This document shows, piece after piece, positions 49,214 to 60,513 of a stretch of 64,000 bases of DNA; within the stretch, counting starts at the first letter, position 1; each line of letters begins with the position of its first letter. The position numbers were made by a program, and so were the translations under genes. Under the pieces are notes generated by a model that worked only from the letters and a program-made list of their open reading frames with translations, searched no databases and was not told the DNA's origin. Source of the stretch: Selaginella tamariscina. Its lineage: Eukaryota; Streptophyta; Lycopodiopsida; Selaginellales; Selaginellaceae. The stretch spans positions 62,001 to 126,000 of the forward strand of contig PUQB01000485.1 in assembly GCA_003024785.1 (NCBI GenBank), written 5' to 3'.

Positions 49214-50174
49214 ATGAGCGATTGCAGAACTGGATACTGTGGTCCTAAAGCCAAAGAACAGCTTCCCTTCCCCTTCTGTCATTCATCCGTAAGTGTGGCG
49301 TGTGCGGTGTGCGTGTATGACTGAGAGAGAGAGATGCATTGTGTGACATATCGGTTTGAAGTATGAATACAATCAAACCAATTGCAGACTTAATTGCTGA
49401 TTAATTATAGTTCATATTCTATAGCTTAAATAATAGCTATTTCTTCTATTTAATTATTTGTTTACAGGATTGCGGTCCTAAAGCAAGGGTCAGAATTTAA
49501 ATTTTATAGATGGATTCCGTGAAGTACGTGATCCAAAAGATCGTGAGAAAATGCGTGATTATTATTTATGAAGGTGGTGCATGTGGACCTTGTAACATTG
49601 AAATGGGAACACCTTTACCAAGGTGGCTTAAATATGATCGTCAGGTGTGTGTATGTGTATGTGTGTGTTATATGTGTATTTATTATTTTATTTAAAAGGT
49701 TTTAAGATACTACTGCTACTTCAAAGAGCCGTGAACGAGAGGAGATGAAAACTTCAGAGTTCGAAAATGTACAATTTACTATTACCTTGAGGACGGAACC
49801 ATCCATGTCTCAGTAAGTAATTATTTGATTTATTAATAATTAAATGTATTAAGGAGTTTACTGATGCTTATTTACGCAGGAACCTCGAGAGGAAAACAGT
49901 GGTCTGCTACAGGTTTCATTTAATACATATATACACCTATATTATACATATACACCTACAGTATGTACATGTGTATATATACATATATATTCTTCAGGGA
50001 CAATTTCTTAAGAGGCATAGAATACCTAAGAAATGTGGTGGATACTTAGGGGTTGAAGACCTTGTTCTTGGTACAGATGTTACAATTTATGATAGAACAT
50101 TTCGTATATGCAGCTGTGATACATTCACTAAGGTAAGTAATTAACTTAATTATAAATATGTTATGTGAAACTTA

Positions 50175-50221
<47 letters not shown>

Positions 50222-52479
50222 CAGAGATATTTAATGAAACGTAGACACGAACTTGGACACGAGGAGGACATGCCGGGCGAGCCTCTTTCTGCATATCGGA
50301 AGTTTATGGAAAGGCATCGGCCGAAGATTCACAAGGAATATGCCAATAAACAGTTCCTTGAGAACGATGGAAAAGTTTTAAGGTTTTTCTGTGTATGGGA
50401 CGATCGTGAGGCTGTGTATGGAGAGCGTAGACCGTATGTAAGTTTATGTTATAAATAACTTAATTACTATTCAAATTAGTATCGTAATATTTACATTATA
50501 TTTATATTCCTAAAATTTATCATATTTACATATTTATTCCTAAAAGTTTTATATTTATATATATACCCTTCTAAAAGTTTTAAATTTATATATATATCCG
50601 TAATATTTTAATTTTTAAAATAATAATATTAATTAAAAATATATTTAATTCATAATATATTACAAATGAAATAATTAAAATTTATAAAAACTGTCGTAGT
50701 AAAAAACGGAATATTTTTAAAAAATAATTATATTATATTGTGATTTATATGTTTAATAGGTTTATTTTGGACTTAAATATTAAAAATACAAATTAATTAT
50801 GATTTTTTATTGATTTTTTAAAAATTTTTTAATTTTTAATTTTAAAATTTATAAAGCTTTAAATTGAAGTTTAAAGGTATATATGTAAAAACTTCTAGGG
50901 ATATATATGTAAATATGATAAATTTCAGGCGTATAAATATAATTTTCTCTAATTTTTATATTTATTTATTTTGTAGGTACTGCATTATTTTCTAGCAGAT
51001 GACACAATTGAGATTCTGGAAATGAATGAAAGAAATAATGGAAGATATCCATTTCCAATGCTTCTACGAAGAACCAAACTACCGAGGGAGATACAAACTG
51101 ATCTCCTGGGTTAGTAAATAATTAAATAATTAATTATTAATTTAAAAATGTTTATAATTTTATATGCAGGAAAAAATATTGGTTCTCAATATGTACACAA
51201 GTCAATGTGTTATAACGAGACTGATCTACACATAGGAAGTTTTGTAAAAATCTACGGTCGAGATATGCTCTTGCATGATTGTGATGATTTTACAAGACAG
51301 TATTACAAAGAGAGATGGGGTGTTACTGATGACATGCTTGAACCCATTCCTGTTCAGGTACATTAATGTGTATATATACGTGTGTACGCGTGTTCACAAA
51401 TATACACATTACATATTAAATAAACATTAGTTTTTAATTATTTAATTCAAAAATGTATTTATTATGTATGTTATACAGGAGAGAGCACCAGTACTGGCCA
51501 GAATGGAAGTTCCTCCATATAATGGCTATGGTTCATACATGGACAGTCTACAAAACTGCATATCTTTAATACCAAAAGCAGCAATGAAGGATTTCAACAA
51601 GTTCTTCCACAATGACGGGAAGGTATATAGCGTGCGTGTGCGTGCGTGTGTGTTAAGTTTTCTGCGTGCAGGTCTTGTGTTTCTCAGCCAGGTTTGCAGA
51701 AGATGAACATCACAAGGTTGCAGCTCCTGATAGAGGTCGTCTGTTTGTATTCCAGGTATTATGAATGTTAATCTTAGTATATTAATAAACATTATGTGCT
51801 AAATTTAATTATTATTATATTAGAGAATTAATATTAATTTAACATTTACTTGTAATTTATAGTACTTCTTGTCTGATGATACAATTCAAATATATGAGCC
51901 TCCAGCGAGAAACTCTGGCATAGTTGGTGGTAAATTCCTCTATAGACAGGTATACAAATTGTATGTATCTACAACATAATATTAAATCATAACATATTAA
52001 TATTAGTTTCCTAATGCTTTATATGTATAATCAATATGGTTTATATAGTATGAATATCAGTAATAAATATTAGCTATTACAGGACCACCCCGAAGCCTGG
52101 TACAAAGAGGCCGTATGGACCGGGAGATATGTTCGTGGGTACAAAAATTGAAATTCATAAGTATGTATGTATAATATATATATTTAAATATGCATTTTAT
52201 ATTTATACACAGGTGTACAGTTATATTAAATAATACAAATAATACAAATAATTACTAATTGTTTAATTATTTAATAATTTGTGTGCATATCTGTATGTGT
52301 GTACAGGCATTTGTTTGAGCTTCTCCAAGCTGATGAGTGGACTCTCAAATACATGGAGCAGAACTTGCATACTTTCCCACAGTCGGACTACAGGACGTGC
52401 TTCTCTAAGGTATAATACATACACATTGTATGTGTGTGAGTGAGTGTACACACAGGTAGCAGACTGCTATCTCATCACA

Positions 52480-52522
<43 letters not shown>

Positions 52523-52917
52523 TGCTATTTAACTTGAAAATAATCCAATATAGCTTATTAATCCAGTTGAAATCGTCTATTGAGAGAATGCCTGAGGATG
52601 GATTGCACAACTTGAAGCTCAATCTGCCAAAGAGCGCTCCAGAGTAAGTATAAATGAAAATAACTAATTGGTGTTAAGATTAATATAATAATATTATTAT
52701 ATATGATATCAATGTTAATTAATATTAATCTTTGATAAAATGCAGGCAATTTGCACCAGTAGATGTGTTATTGCAAATACTGTGGAGAGGTGGGATTTAT
52801 ATTGCAAAGCAGGAGCTTGTAACTGTAGAGAGAGGTGTGGAGCGTGGAATGGAGCCCGGAGTTCAGGATATTCTTTCCTTAGTTGCTAAAATAGTCTCTG
52901 ATTCCTTGAGCAAGTAA
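49214..52917 (+). CDS. EFHC1/Rib72-type ciliary doublet protein with three DM10 domains (15 exons)
   Basis: Homologues (Rib72, EFHC1/2) are microtubule inner proteins of motile-cilium doublets. Exons: 49214-49288, 49468-49643, 49699-49812, 49880-49912, 49998-50132, 50225-50437, 50977-51109, 51170-51357, 51479-51622, 51672-51755, 51863-51949, 52083-52160, 52307-52409, 52567-52643, 52746-52917. DM10-1 spans exons 3-6 ([46 protein letters not shown]). DM10-2 spans exons 6-8 ([58 protein letters not shown]). DM10-3 spans exons 10-13 ([47 protein letters not shown]). Exons 14-15 are a C-terminal stretch ([17 protein letters not shown]) at the EF-hand position, without a clear Ca loop. TAA at 52915-52917. 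Frame breaks occur in exons 2 and 3, and the exon 12 frame is offset. The family call is firm. Confidence 0.94.
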
Positions 52918-53406
52918 ATAATTGCTTTTAATATATATGCATATGCATATGCATTTGTTGATGCGTCAATGTATGTATCAAGTGATAAAATGTTCTTAAA
53001 ACTAGATATTACAGTAGAACCTGTCAAAACAATATGGTACTCATAAGAGAAATTTATTATATTTATATCGTATAATTAAACTTTCACAATTTAATATTAT
53101 TTCCTACCTATTAAGCCAATTTAATAAACCTGCAAAAGAATCTCCATAATTTAATAATTTAATTAATTTAATGTATTTAATTTAATTAAATAATAAATTT
53201 GTAATCTAATAACACAATATCGAGTGATTAATGTGTGTGTGTGAAAGAGAGTATACATCTCCATGTATATGACAATGTCATATATGTGCAATATACACAA
53301 CAAAATATACATGAATTCGAGTACATATGCATACATATCGTGTGGAGACATGCAGCATACATACGTATATATACAACACACCAATAGTAACACAAAGATG
53401 ATAATG
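52918..53406. other. Spacer downstream of EFHC gene
   Basis: AT-rich, with GCATATGCATATGCAT near 52940. No gene seen. Confidence 0.5.
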
Positions 53407-55066
53407 TGTTATGATTTTATTACGACTCCTTTACTTTGGATGATAATTGTTATTACTTACCGAACTATGTTGATAAGCTTTAGGTATTGTAAGAAATAGG
53501 TGTGCTTAGTTATCTAGTGATAATCCAACTGGGTGTCATTAAGTATTTATAAGAAACTCTGTGCGAAATTAGCATTTACATTTAAAAAACTTTACCTTCA
53601 CTTTTCATGTCTAAGTTGGGTTAATGGTTAATTTCGGTGAGTTCAACATGTTGAATATCGGTAGAAACACCCCTACCTATGATTTCCCTCGGGTTAGGGT
53701 TTAGGGGTCGATGGGTCGTTAATTAAACTCATCAAGTATATTCTCATTAAGAATGAGATTTTGTGTTAACCCACTTACATAAATAAGAAAACAACAAAGG
53801 GGGCCTCTATCACATATATTAAGTATATATAGTGAGGGTTCTTGAGTTATGACTGAGTTTATTACTCTTCTATCGATGCAAGTTCTAACTTATGTCGTTA
53901 AAGCACAACCCTTTATTGTGCTGCCTCAATTTTCAAATAATAGAGGTATGTCCACCTTCGGGGTAGCCTACCCTTAATGTTGGCGAATCCAATGCTAGAA
54001 GGTCTTGTCGAATGCACATTTTAAGGGTCAGAAGATGAGGCATGTCTCTAACCTCCTCCTCCACGTAAGTTAAGAGTAGCATTCATAGCTAAGTAGGGAA
54101 CATCTGTGTTTGCTCTATCTTGGCTTACAAGTTTCCTTCACCAAGTTCCTAAGGGTTTATAGAGAGGGTTTAGAATTGGCATTTAAGAGCATGATCATGG
54201 CACCAATGCAACTCTTGAATCTAAGGGGTTATGGCATGATAGTCTACATCATGGGAGATAATATCACATGAAGATGTGACACTAGGCTAGACAACACATG
54301 GTACAATGCTCGAGGCACGCCTTTGGGGTTGTTCATGGGTTTGTCATTGAGGGGTTGGATACTCTAGAAAGCAGGTGTGCTTGTCCTCATATAAGGGTGC
54401 TAATCCTCGAGCATTAACTTAAGGGAGTTTAGGTCTCATAACTAGGTGTTCTATTGACACTTGCTAGGGGGTGTTTTCCTTAGAATCTAGAGGTTGAACA
54501 ACTTAAGCTTGTTAGTAGGAGCCCTTTCGTGAGACACTTGCGAGGTATTGTACTTAGGGTTATCCAAACTAGTCTTAAGGAGTTTGTTTAGCAGAACACT
54601 CATGTTCACCTATGACACACACTTGTATCTTCACTAAGTAGTAGCCTTAGGTCTAAGGTATGACTTGGCCACTCAAACCCTTAGGGGTTAGTTGTTGTGG
54701 TTAGGGAACCCCTTGTCGCCCTAAAGGGGTTGTACTCTTGAATGAGGGTGATTCCTAAAGGATAAGTGACGATGCCTTAGCTTTATCACGAGGGTATTTG
54801 TGAAACACGTATCTTTCATAGGTTAGGGCATGAGCAGTCTAGGTTTACTAGGACATGATCCTAAAGTCTACTTGGGTTATCCTTTAGGGTTTGAGGGATA
54901 ATCATTCCAGGAGGCTTAAGGTAAGACTTTGAGTCTCCTACCTAATTAGGCATATAAATCAGACTCTTGCAGTCATTTTGGAAGACTTAGTGTTGTTTAC
55001 ACAAGGTGTTGATGTTGAATGGCCATTTGGCACATGTGTTAGCCCTTTAAGTAAAAACTCTGATAA
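53407..55066 (+). repeat. Long LTR (about 1.65 kb), left arm of palindrome
   Basis: It starts TGTTATGATTTTATTACGAC, like TGTTATAG and TGTCATAG starts at 59819 and 60514. It shares ordered blocks with 60514-61742 and, in reverse, with 55205-56715. Near its right end comes AATTGGTAT (about 55064-55072), a remnant of the PBS seen intact at 38.7 kb, followed by leader sequence homologous to that copy. Confidence 0.65.
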
Positions 55067-55204
55067 TTGGTATTTAAGTGCGGTCATAGGATTGCCTAAA
55101 TTGTAGTGTGTTTCAAGATTTAGTTAGTTTTAAGTTCTTGAAGTACTTTCAATTTACATTTCTGAATTCTGCGTGAAGAGTTGGTCCTGAGATGTTAGAG
55201 TTTT
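55067..55204. repeat. Retroelement leader sequence forming the spacer of the palindrome
   Basis: Contains TAGTTAGTTTTAAGTTCTTGAAGTACTTTC and GAATTCTGCGTGAAGAGTTGGTCCTGAGA, matching the minus strand of 38.58-38.66 kb. Confidence 0.65.
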
Positions 55205-56715
55205 AAGGGCTAACACGTGACAACATGTAGCTGCCAAGTGGCCTTCCGGTGTCAATTCCCTATGTGAGTAACGCTAAGTCTTCAAGATGACCCCAAGAAT
55301 ATGACTCAAATGCTTAGTTAAACAGAAGACTTAGAGTCCTACCTTAAGTCCCCTAGAATGCCCGAACCCTAGAGGATATCACGAGTAAACTTTAGTCAAG
55401 CTCATGCCCTAACCCCACAAAGGAGATGTGTCTCACACATGCCCTTGTGACAGAGCTAAGCCATTGTCACTTACCCCTTGAGGAATCACCCTCATCTGGG
55501 AGTACAATCCCTTTAGGGCGACAAGGGGTACCCTAAACCACGACTAATCCCTAAGGGTTTGAGTGGCTAAGTCATTACCCTAGACCTAGGGTTAGTACTT
55601 AGTGAGGACATGAGTGTGCACTACACGAGTGTTTGCTAAGTAAACTCCCTAAGGTTAAGTTTGGATAACCCTAAGTACATGACCTTGCAAGTGCTTCACA
55701 AAAGGGCTCATGTTAATAAGCTTAGATTGTTCAAACCCCTGGGTTTAAGGAGAACACCCCTAGCCAAGTGTGCCAAAGCACCTAGATACGAGACCTAACC
55801 TCTCTTGAGCAGATGCCAAGGCTTAACACCCTAGTGCGAGCACAAACATGCATGTTTTACTGGAGTATCCAACCCCTTGGCGACAAACCCATGACACAAC
55901 CCCAAAGGCATGCCTCGGTGTTGTATCGTGTGACATCTAGCTTAGTACATCTCCATGTGACACTGCCTTACACGACGTGGGTTATCATGCCATAGCCCTT
56001 ATATTCAAGAGTTACACCAAGTGCCACAAATATGGCTCTTAAATGCCAATCTAGAACCCCTTAGTGAACCTTTAGGAAATGGGTAATGTGAACTTGTCAA
56101 ATAAGATCCCACATCAACAGTTGGACAAGGATACGGATGTGCCTTGTTTGGTCATGAGTGGTATATCTAGCTTGACATGGAGGAGGAGGCTGAAGACAAG
56201 CCTCAACTATGCCTCTTAGAATGTGCACCTCCTAGGCATGGATTTGCCAATGTTAAGGGTAAGTTACCCCAAAGATGGATGTACCCCTGTCATCTAGAAG
56301 TTAGGGCATCACAATAAAGGGTTGTACCTTAATGACACAAGCTAAAGCTTGCACTAGCAGAAGAGCAACGAACTTAGTCATGAACCCAGGAGTTCTCCTA
56401 CATGTACTACTTAATATATGTGATAAAGCCACCCCTCTCATATTTCCTGTTTACATAAGTGGGCTGGCACATAATTTCATTCTCAGAGGGAATATACTTG
56501 GTGAGTTAATTAATAACCCATTAACCCCTTAAACCCTAACACAAGGGGTTTAGGGCGGGTTAGGGAAACCCTAAGGTGTTTCTATCCATATCTGACATGC
56601 CGAACTCACTAACTACCCAAAAACCTAACTGGGACTAGAAAAGTAGGGTAAGAGTTTTCTAGATGGAAGTGCTAGCTTCGCCTAGAGTTTCTTGTAAATA
56701 TCTAATGACACCTTT
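55205..56715 (-). repeat. Long LTR, right arm of palindrome (inverted)
   Basis: Reverse complement of the left arm. For example, CCCTTTAGGGCGACAAGGGG near 55509-55528 mirrors 54709-54730, and CCGAACTCACTAACT near 56600 mirrors 53635-53645. All pairs centre on about 55,120. Arms differ by scattered substitutions and indels. The outer end (the left arm's first 130 bp) is missing. Confidence 0.75.
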
Positions 56716-59700
56716 CTTTAAGGTGTATGAAATTGGATAACACATGATTTGAGAACATGACGGTGTCCATTGAGTCTTATCTTAGGTCAAGATTCAATAT
56801 CGGTTTCAACAATAGTGTTTAAACTGGGAAAGGCTTATGTTTAAATGTGCATCTTTGACTTTGGGAAAAGGGGTATATTTAAACATAAGAATGAACATTG
56901 TTTTTTACAGAAAGTGTGAAATAAGTTCTCACTATAGTGCATGTTTTTGAGAGTGTAACTTAAGAAGTAAGCTATAGTGTTAGACTTATGGTACGACAAA
57001 ATTCAGGTATTAATTTATGATAAATATGTTAAGTACCTGGATTGAAGGTGCGATGTGGTCAAAATATTATCTGATGTTCGCAAATTTTAATAATGAGCTA
57101 CAAGTGACATTAGGTTAATTGTATTGTTATATTCAAGTCTCTTGATTTAAACAAAATATAACATGAAACCTTAATTAATTGTAAGCGCACACTTTGTATT
57201 CAAATTAACTAACTCGATTAACTTGATTATAACATTGCTCATGGAGGATCATGAGAAGGAGATAGAATAAATAATTTCTGGCTATAGAGGATTTATTACT
57301 GCATTCTTATTAGTGCAGTTTTGGGGTAGATAGTGTGGTTTATCAGAAACAAAGAAAATATTGGAAATGTATGTTTACATTTTCAAGTTTACTGAGTATA
57401 AGAGGACTTGCATAATGAAGGCGTTTAGTGCACATTTGTGCATTTTCATTCTTAACTCTTTAAATTAAAAATTTATAATGTTGTTTACAATATAGAGATA
57501 AGCTCTTGAACAAGGGTGATTCTTTGGTAACAAGAGCATTAATTAAGGTTCTTTAATCTGCTTATTGACTAAGTAAGAAAACTTGTTAAGTTTGATAAGT
57601 TATGTTTGGTGGTGTTGATAAATTGAAAATGATCAGATTTTCATTTTAAAAGTTTAAAGTGCATGTACCTCCTCAGAGAGTCAATATTTGGTGGGTTAAA
57701 AGTTAGTGTTGGTTTTTGGTATGGACTTCATTTTGAAGTCGAATACAGTTATTTGGAAAGTCGGTTTTTTAACTTTGCATCATGGTCGCAAATGGGGGCA
57801 CTCTGAGAACATACAAAGTATGTGGAATATTGAAAAGTAAGACTTTTTTTTTGTCTCATGGTGTTTCTTGAGTTTGGTTTTGTATCCATAAAAGTACGAT
57901 GTTGTATAGCAAAATATGGTATAATATCTATTGAATATTGAGACTGGATCACTCAATATTAAAACTTGGTTATGATCACATGGAATGGCCTTAATCATAA
58001 GATAGAAAGACTCATAAGGAGGGATTTAATAATACTTAGTGAGGCAACACTTTAGTGTTGTAATTTGAAACACAGTCTTTAATTATTTGAGAAATGAGAA
58101 AGAGTTTTTCAAAAACATTGCTTAGGGAGCAATGTAGTATTTTGTGGGATTACTAGGTGTTTAGAATGAGTGTGTTATCTTAGTTCAATATATTGAACTA
58201 GATATTTTACTCATGTTTGGGAGTTTAATTAAATTATGAGATATAATTAAAATATGAAGTTAGTATGACACTTCAGTGTCACAATAATATTAATGTGGAG
58301 GTTGACTAAGTCAGTTAGATGAACTAGACATTAGTTCATGATTTTTTTAGTCTTGAAATATTGAAGTAACATTATATTTTTCATTTCAAGCTAAAGTTCA
58401 ATTCATATTAATTAAGTCCAAAGTTCATATTATAGTTCTTGCATTTTGATAAATTCTTATGATTGTAAAGTCATATCCGTTAATGTAATAATTAGTGGGA
58501 AAACTCAAAATTTGAACGTTAAGTGATTAATATTAGTTCAAAGTATCAATATCAAAATTGCAATTGTTTATGGAATAGAGATTAGTTTAAAGGAGCTTGT
58601 TAAAACATTAATTGTTAGAATTAGTGGAAAGGTTATACTTTTATAACTTCGAAATGGAAAATATTTACATAATTAGTTTGAGAATTGGAAGTGAATATAA
58701 TGTTACAAAGGCATGTAGTATTACGAGTTCATGAAGACTCTTATTGTAAGAATAAAGATTTAAAATTCAATATTTAAACTTAGTAAGATAAAGAGTTAGG
58801 ATTTAATTAATAAACCTAGTTGTTGTGCTCTTGGGGAAACTCAACTTATATCTAGTGCCTCAACCGGTGATCTCTAGATATCATGGTCTCAACTAACCCG
58901 TTTGTGTTCTTGATTTCCAGATTAGTTAGAAATGTATGTTAGCTTTTATTTACTCCCTAAACTAGTTATGTTCTTGAAAGAGTACAAGTCGATAGTGAAA
59001 GGCAAATGTAGTGCTATGACACTTGGTTACAAATTTGACCTGAATTGTATGTCAATGACACACCAAGTGGATGAGCTATTTGGGGTTGACATGACCTTGT
59101 TGTATACATGTGTATAGTTATGCACCTCGGGGTCGCCTCTAGCCAAATTGACATGTTTATAAAAGAATAAGTTTTAGAAATTGTACTCTTGTATTGGAAA
59201 AGAGCTTGATTTCAATAAAAGTCTCATACTTAATTTAGCATAGCTATATATTAATGAGGGAAGGTATAGTAGTGGACCCTTATAAAGGGGTAATGAGAAA
59301 CACCAAGGGATGTAGAAATTGAGGCTAACATGGAAGATGTGAAACTATTGGAAAATCAAAGGACACATAAAGGTGTTAGGATAAGCATTTGAGATGGACT
59401 CAAATTGCTTATTGTTGATGGGTCATCATGTTTGTTTTAACTGAAGGAATAACGAAAGTTTTTATTTCTTGTTAACCTAAGGGCCAGCATTTAACATTAA
59501 TTAGAAGCCTCCAATATAAATTCTAGTTAAGTAAAAAAATTAACTATTATGTTGTTTATGTCAAGTGATAGACTTTGTAAACGTGCAAAAGGTCTTCAAG
59601 GCATAGGTGGTGCCTCCAGCAGCTGAGTTTACAACTCAATGAACGACGGTTTTGAAGTACTTAATTTCACATAATGTAAGGGGGTAATAAAAAATTATGT

Positions 59701-59818
59701 GAACTTTTTGTTAACTCTGTATAGAGCAATATGTTAATTTGGTTAATTTTTTTAAAAATTATCTAGTCTTGGAATTGAACATCAACGAAGACATTGACAT
59801 TTTCAAAGGTGAAGAGTG
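56716..59818. other. AT-rich intergenic DNA
   Basis: About 3.1 kb without a recognised gene. A 61-codon open frame at 58932-59117 (MYVSFYLLPKLVMFLKEYK) has no family I recognise and is probably chance or transposon debris. Confidence 0.6.
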
Positions 59819-60050
59819 TGTTATAGTTTTTTACTATGACTTCTCTTTACTTGACGATGATTGTTATTACTTATTGTACTATGTTTATAAGTCCTAGGTG
59901 TTATAAGAAATAGGCTTGCCTAGTGTACTTGGGTATTTAGTGATGTCACTTCTATCTAAAAAAACTTTTACCCTCATTTTTCGTGTTTCAATTGAATGAT
60001 TAGTTCCGGTGAGTTCAACATGTTGATATGGGTAAAAACGCTACTCTCCA
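59819..60050 (+). repeat. Long-LTR family, 5' fragment
   Basis: It starts TGTTATAGTTTTTTACTATGAC, followed by GGTGTTATAAGAAATAGG, ATTTAGTGATG and CCGGTGAGTTCAACATGTTGATA, which match the first 230 bp of 53407-55066. It ends abruptly at gypsy-related sequence. Confidence 0.7.
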
Positions 60051-60153
60051 AAAAGGCTTCCAATATTAAGGTGTATCCTAGATCTATGTAATAGCCTTTA
60101 AAAAATATTCTAATTTATACATTTCTAGGGAATATTCCTCAATTTGTTATACA
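60051..60153 (-). repeat. Gypsy LTR fragment (minus strand)
   Basis: On the minus strand, a purine tract (AATGGGGGAGGATTG complement at 60153-60167) is followed by TGTATAACAAATTGAGG, the expected PPT/LTR boundary of a gypsy element. The LTR is truncated at about 60050. Confidence 0.6.
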
Positions 60154-60167
60154 ATCCTCCCCCATTA

Positions 60168-60505
60168 ACAAGTCCTTGTCCCCAGGGTAGTATAACTTAC
60201 TTAACTGGTCCCGTATCGTTAGCCTCGTACATCCACAAAGAATTTACTCGGGACTTGTTCCTTGTGAGTACTCTCTTTAATTGGCTAACATGAAACACTG
60301 GGTGCACCCTCACTTTATAGCAACTGTAGTCGATATGCCACCTTACCGATACGCTCTAGAATCTCATAAGGACATGAGTACTTGGGAGATAACTTATCAT
60401 TGCATCTCTTCTGTAAGGCCACAACAGTGTTCTACCTTACATGTGTGGCAGATACCACTCAATCTCCAGTTCAACACTCAACTCTTTATCTTCCTCATCC
60501 ATGTT
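60168..60505 (-). pseudogene. Gypsy integrase C-terminal fragment
   Basis: Minus-strand translation gives KLSPKYSCPYEILERIGKVAYRLQL, then in a shifted frame the HPVFHVSQLKR module, the conserved GPF/Y-type C-terminus of plant gypsy integrases. The Gly-Asp-Lys-Asp-Leu end lies just before the purine tract. It is about 110 codons long, with stops. It is unrelated in detail to the chromovirus at 26-32 kb. Confidence 0.75.
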
Positions 60506-60513
60506 GCTTTGGG

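Noticed and set aside
58932-59117. 61-codon frame with a plausible start
   Set aside because: No family recognised, no splice or composition support, and surrounded by non-coding AT-rich DNA.
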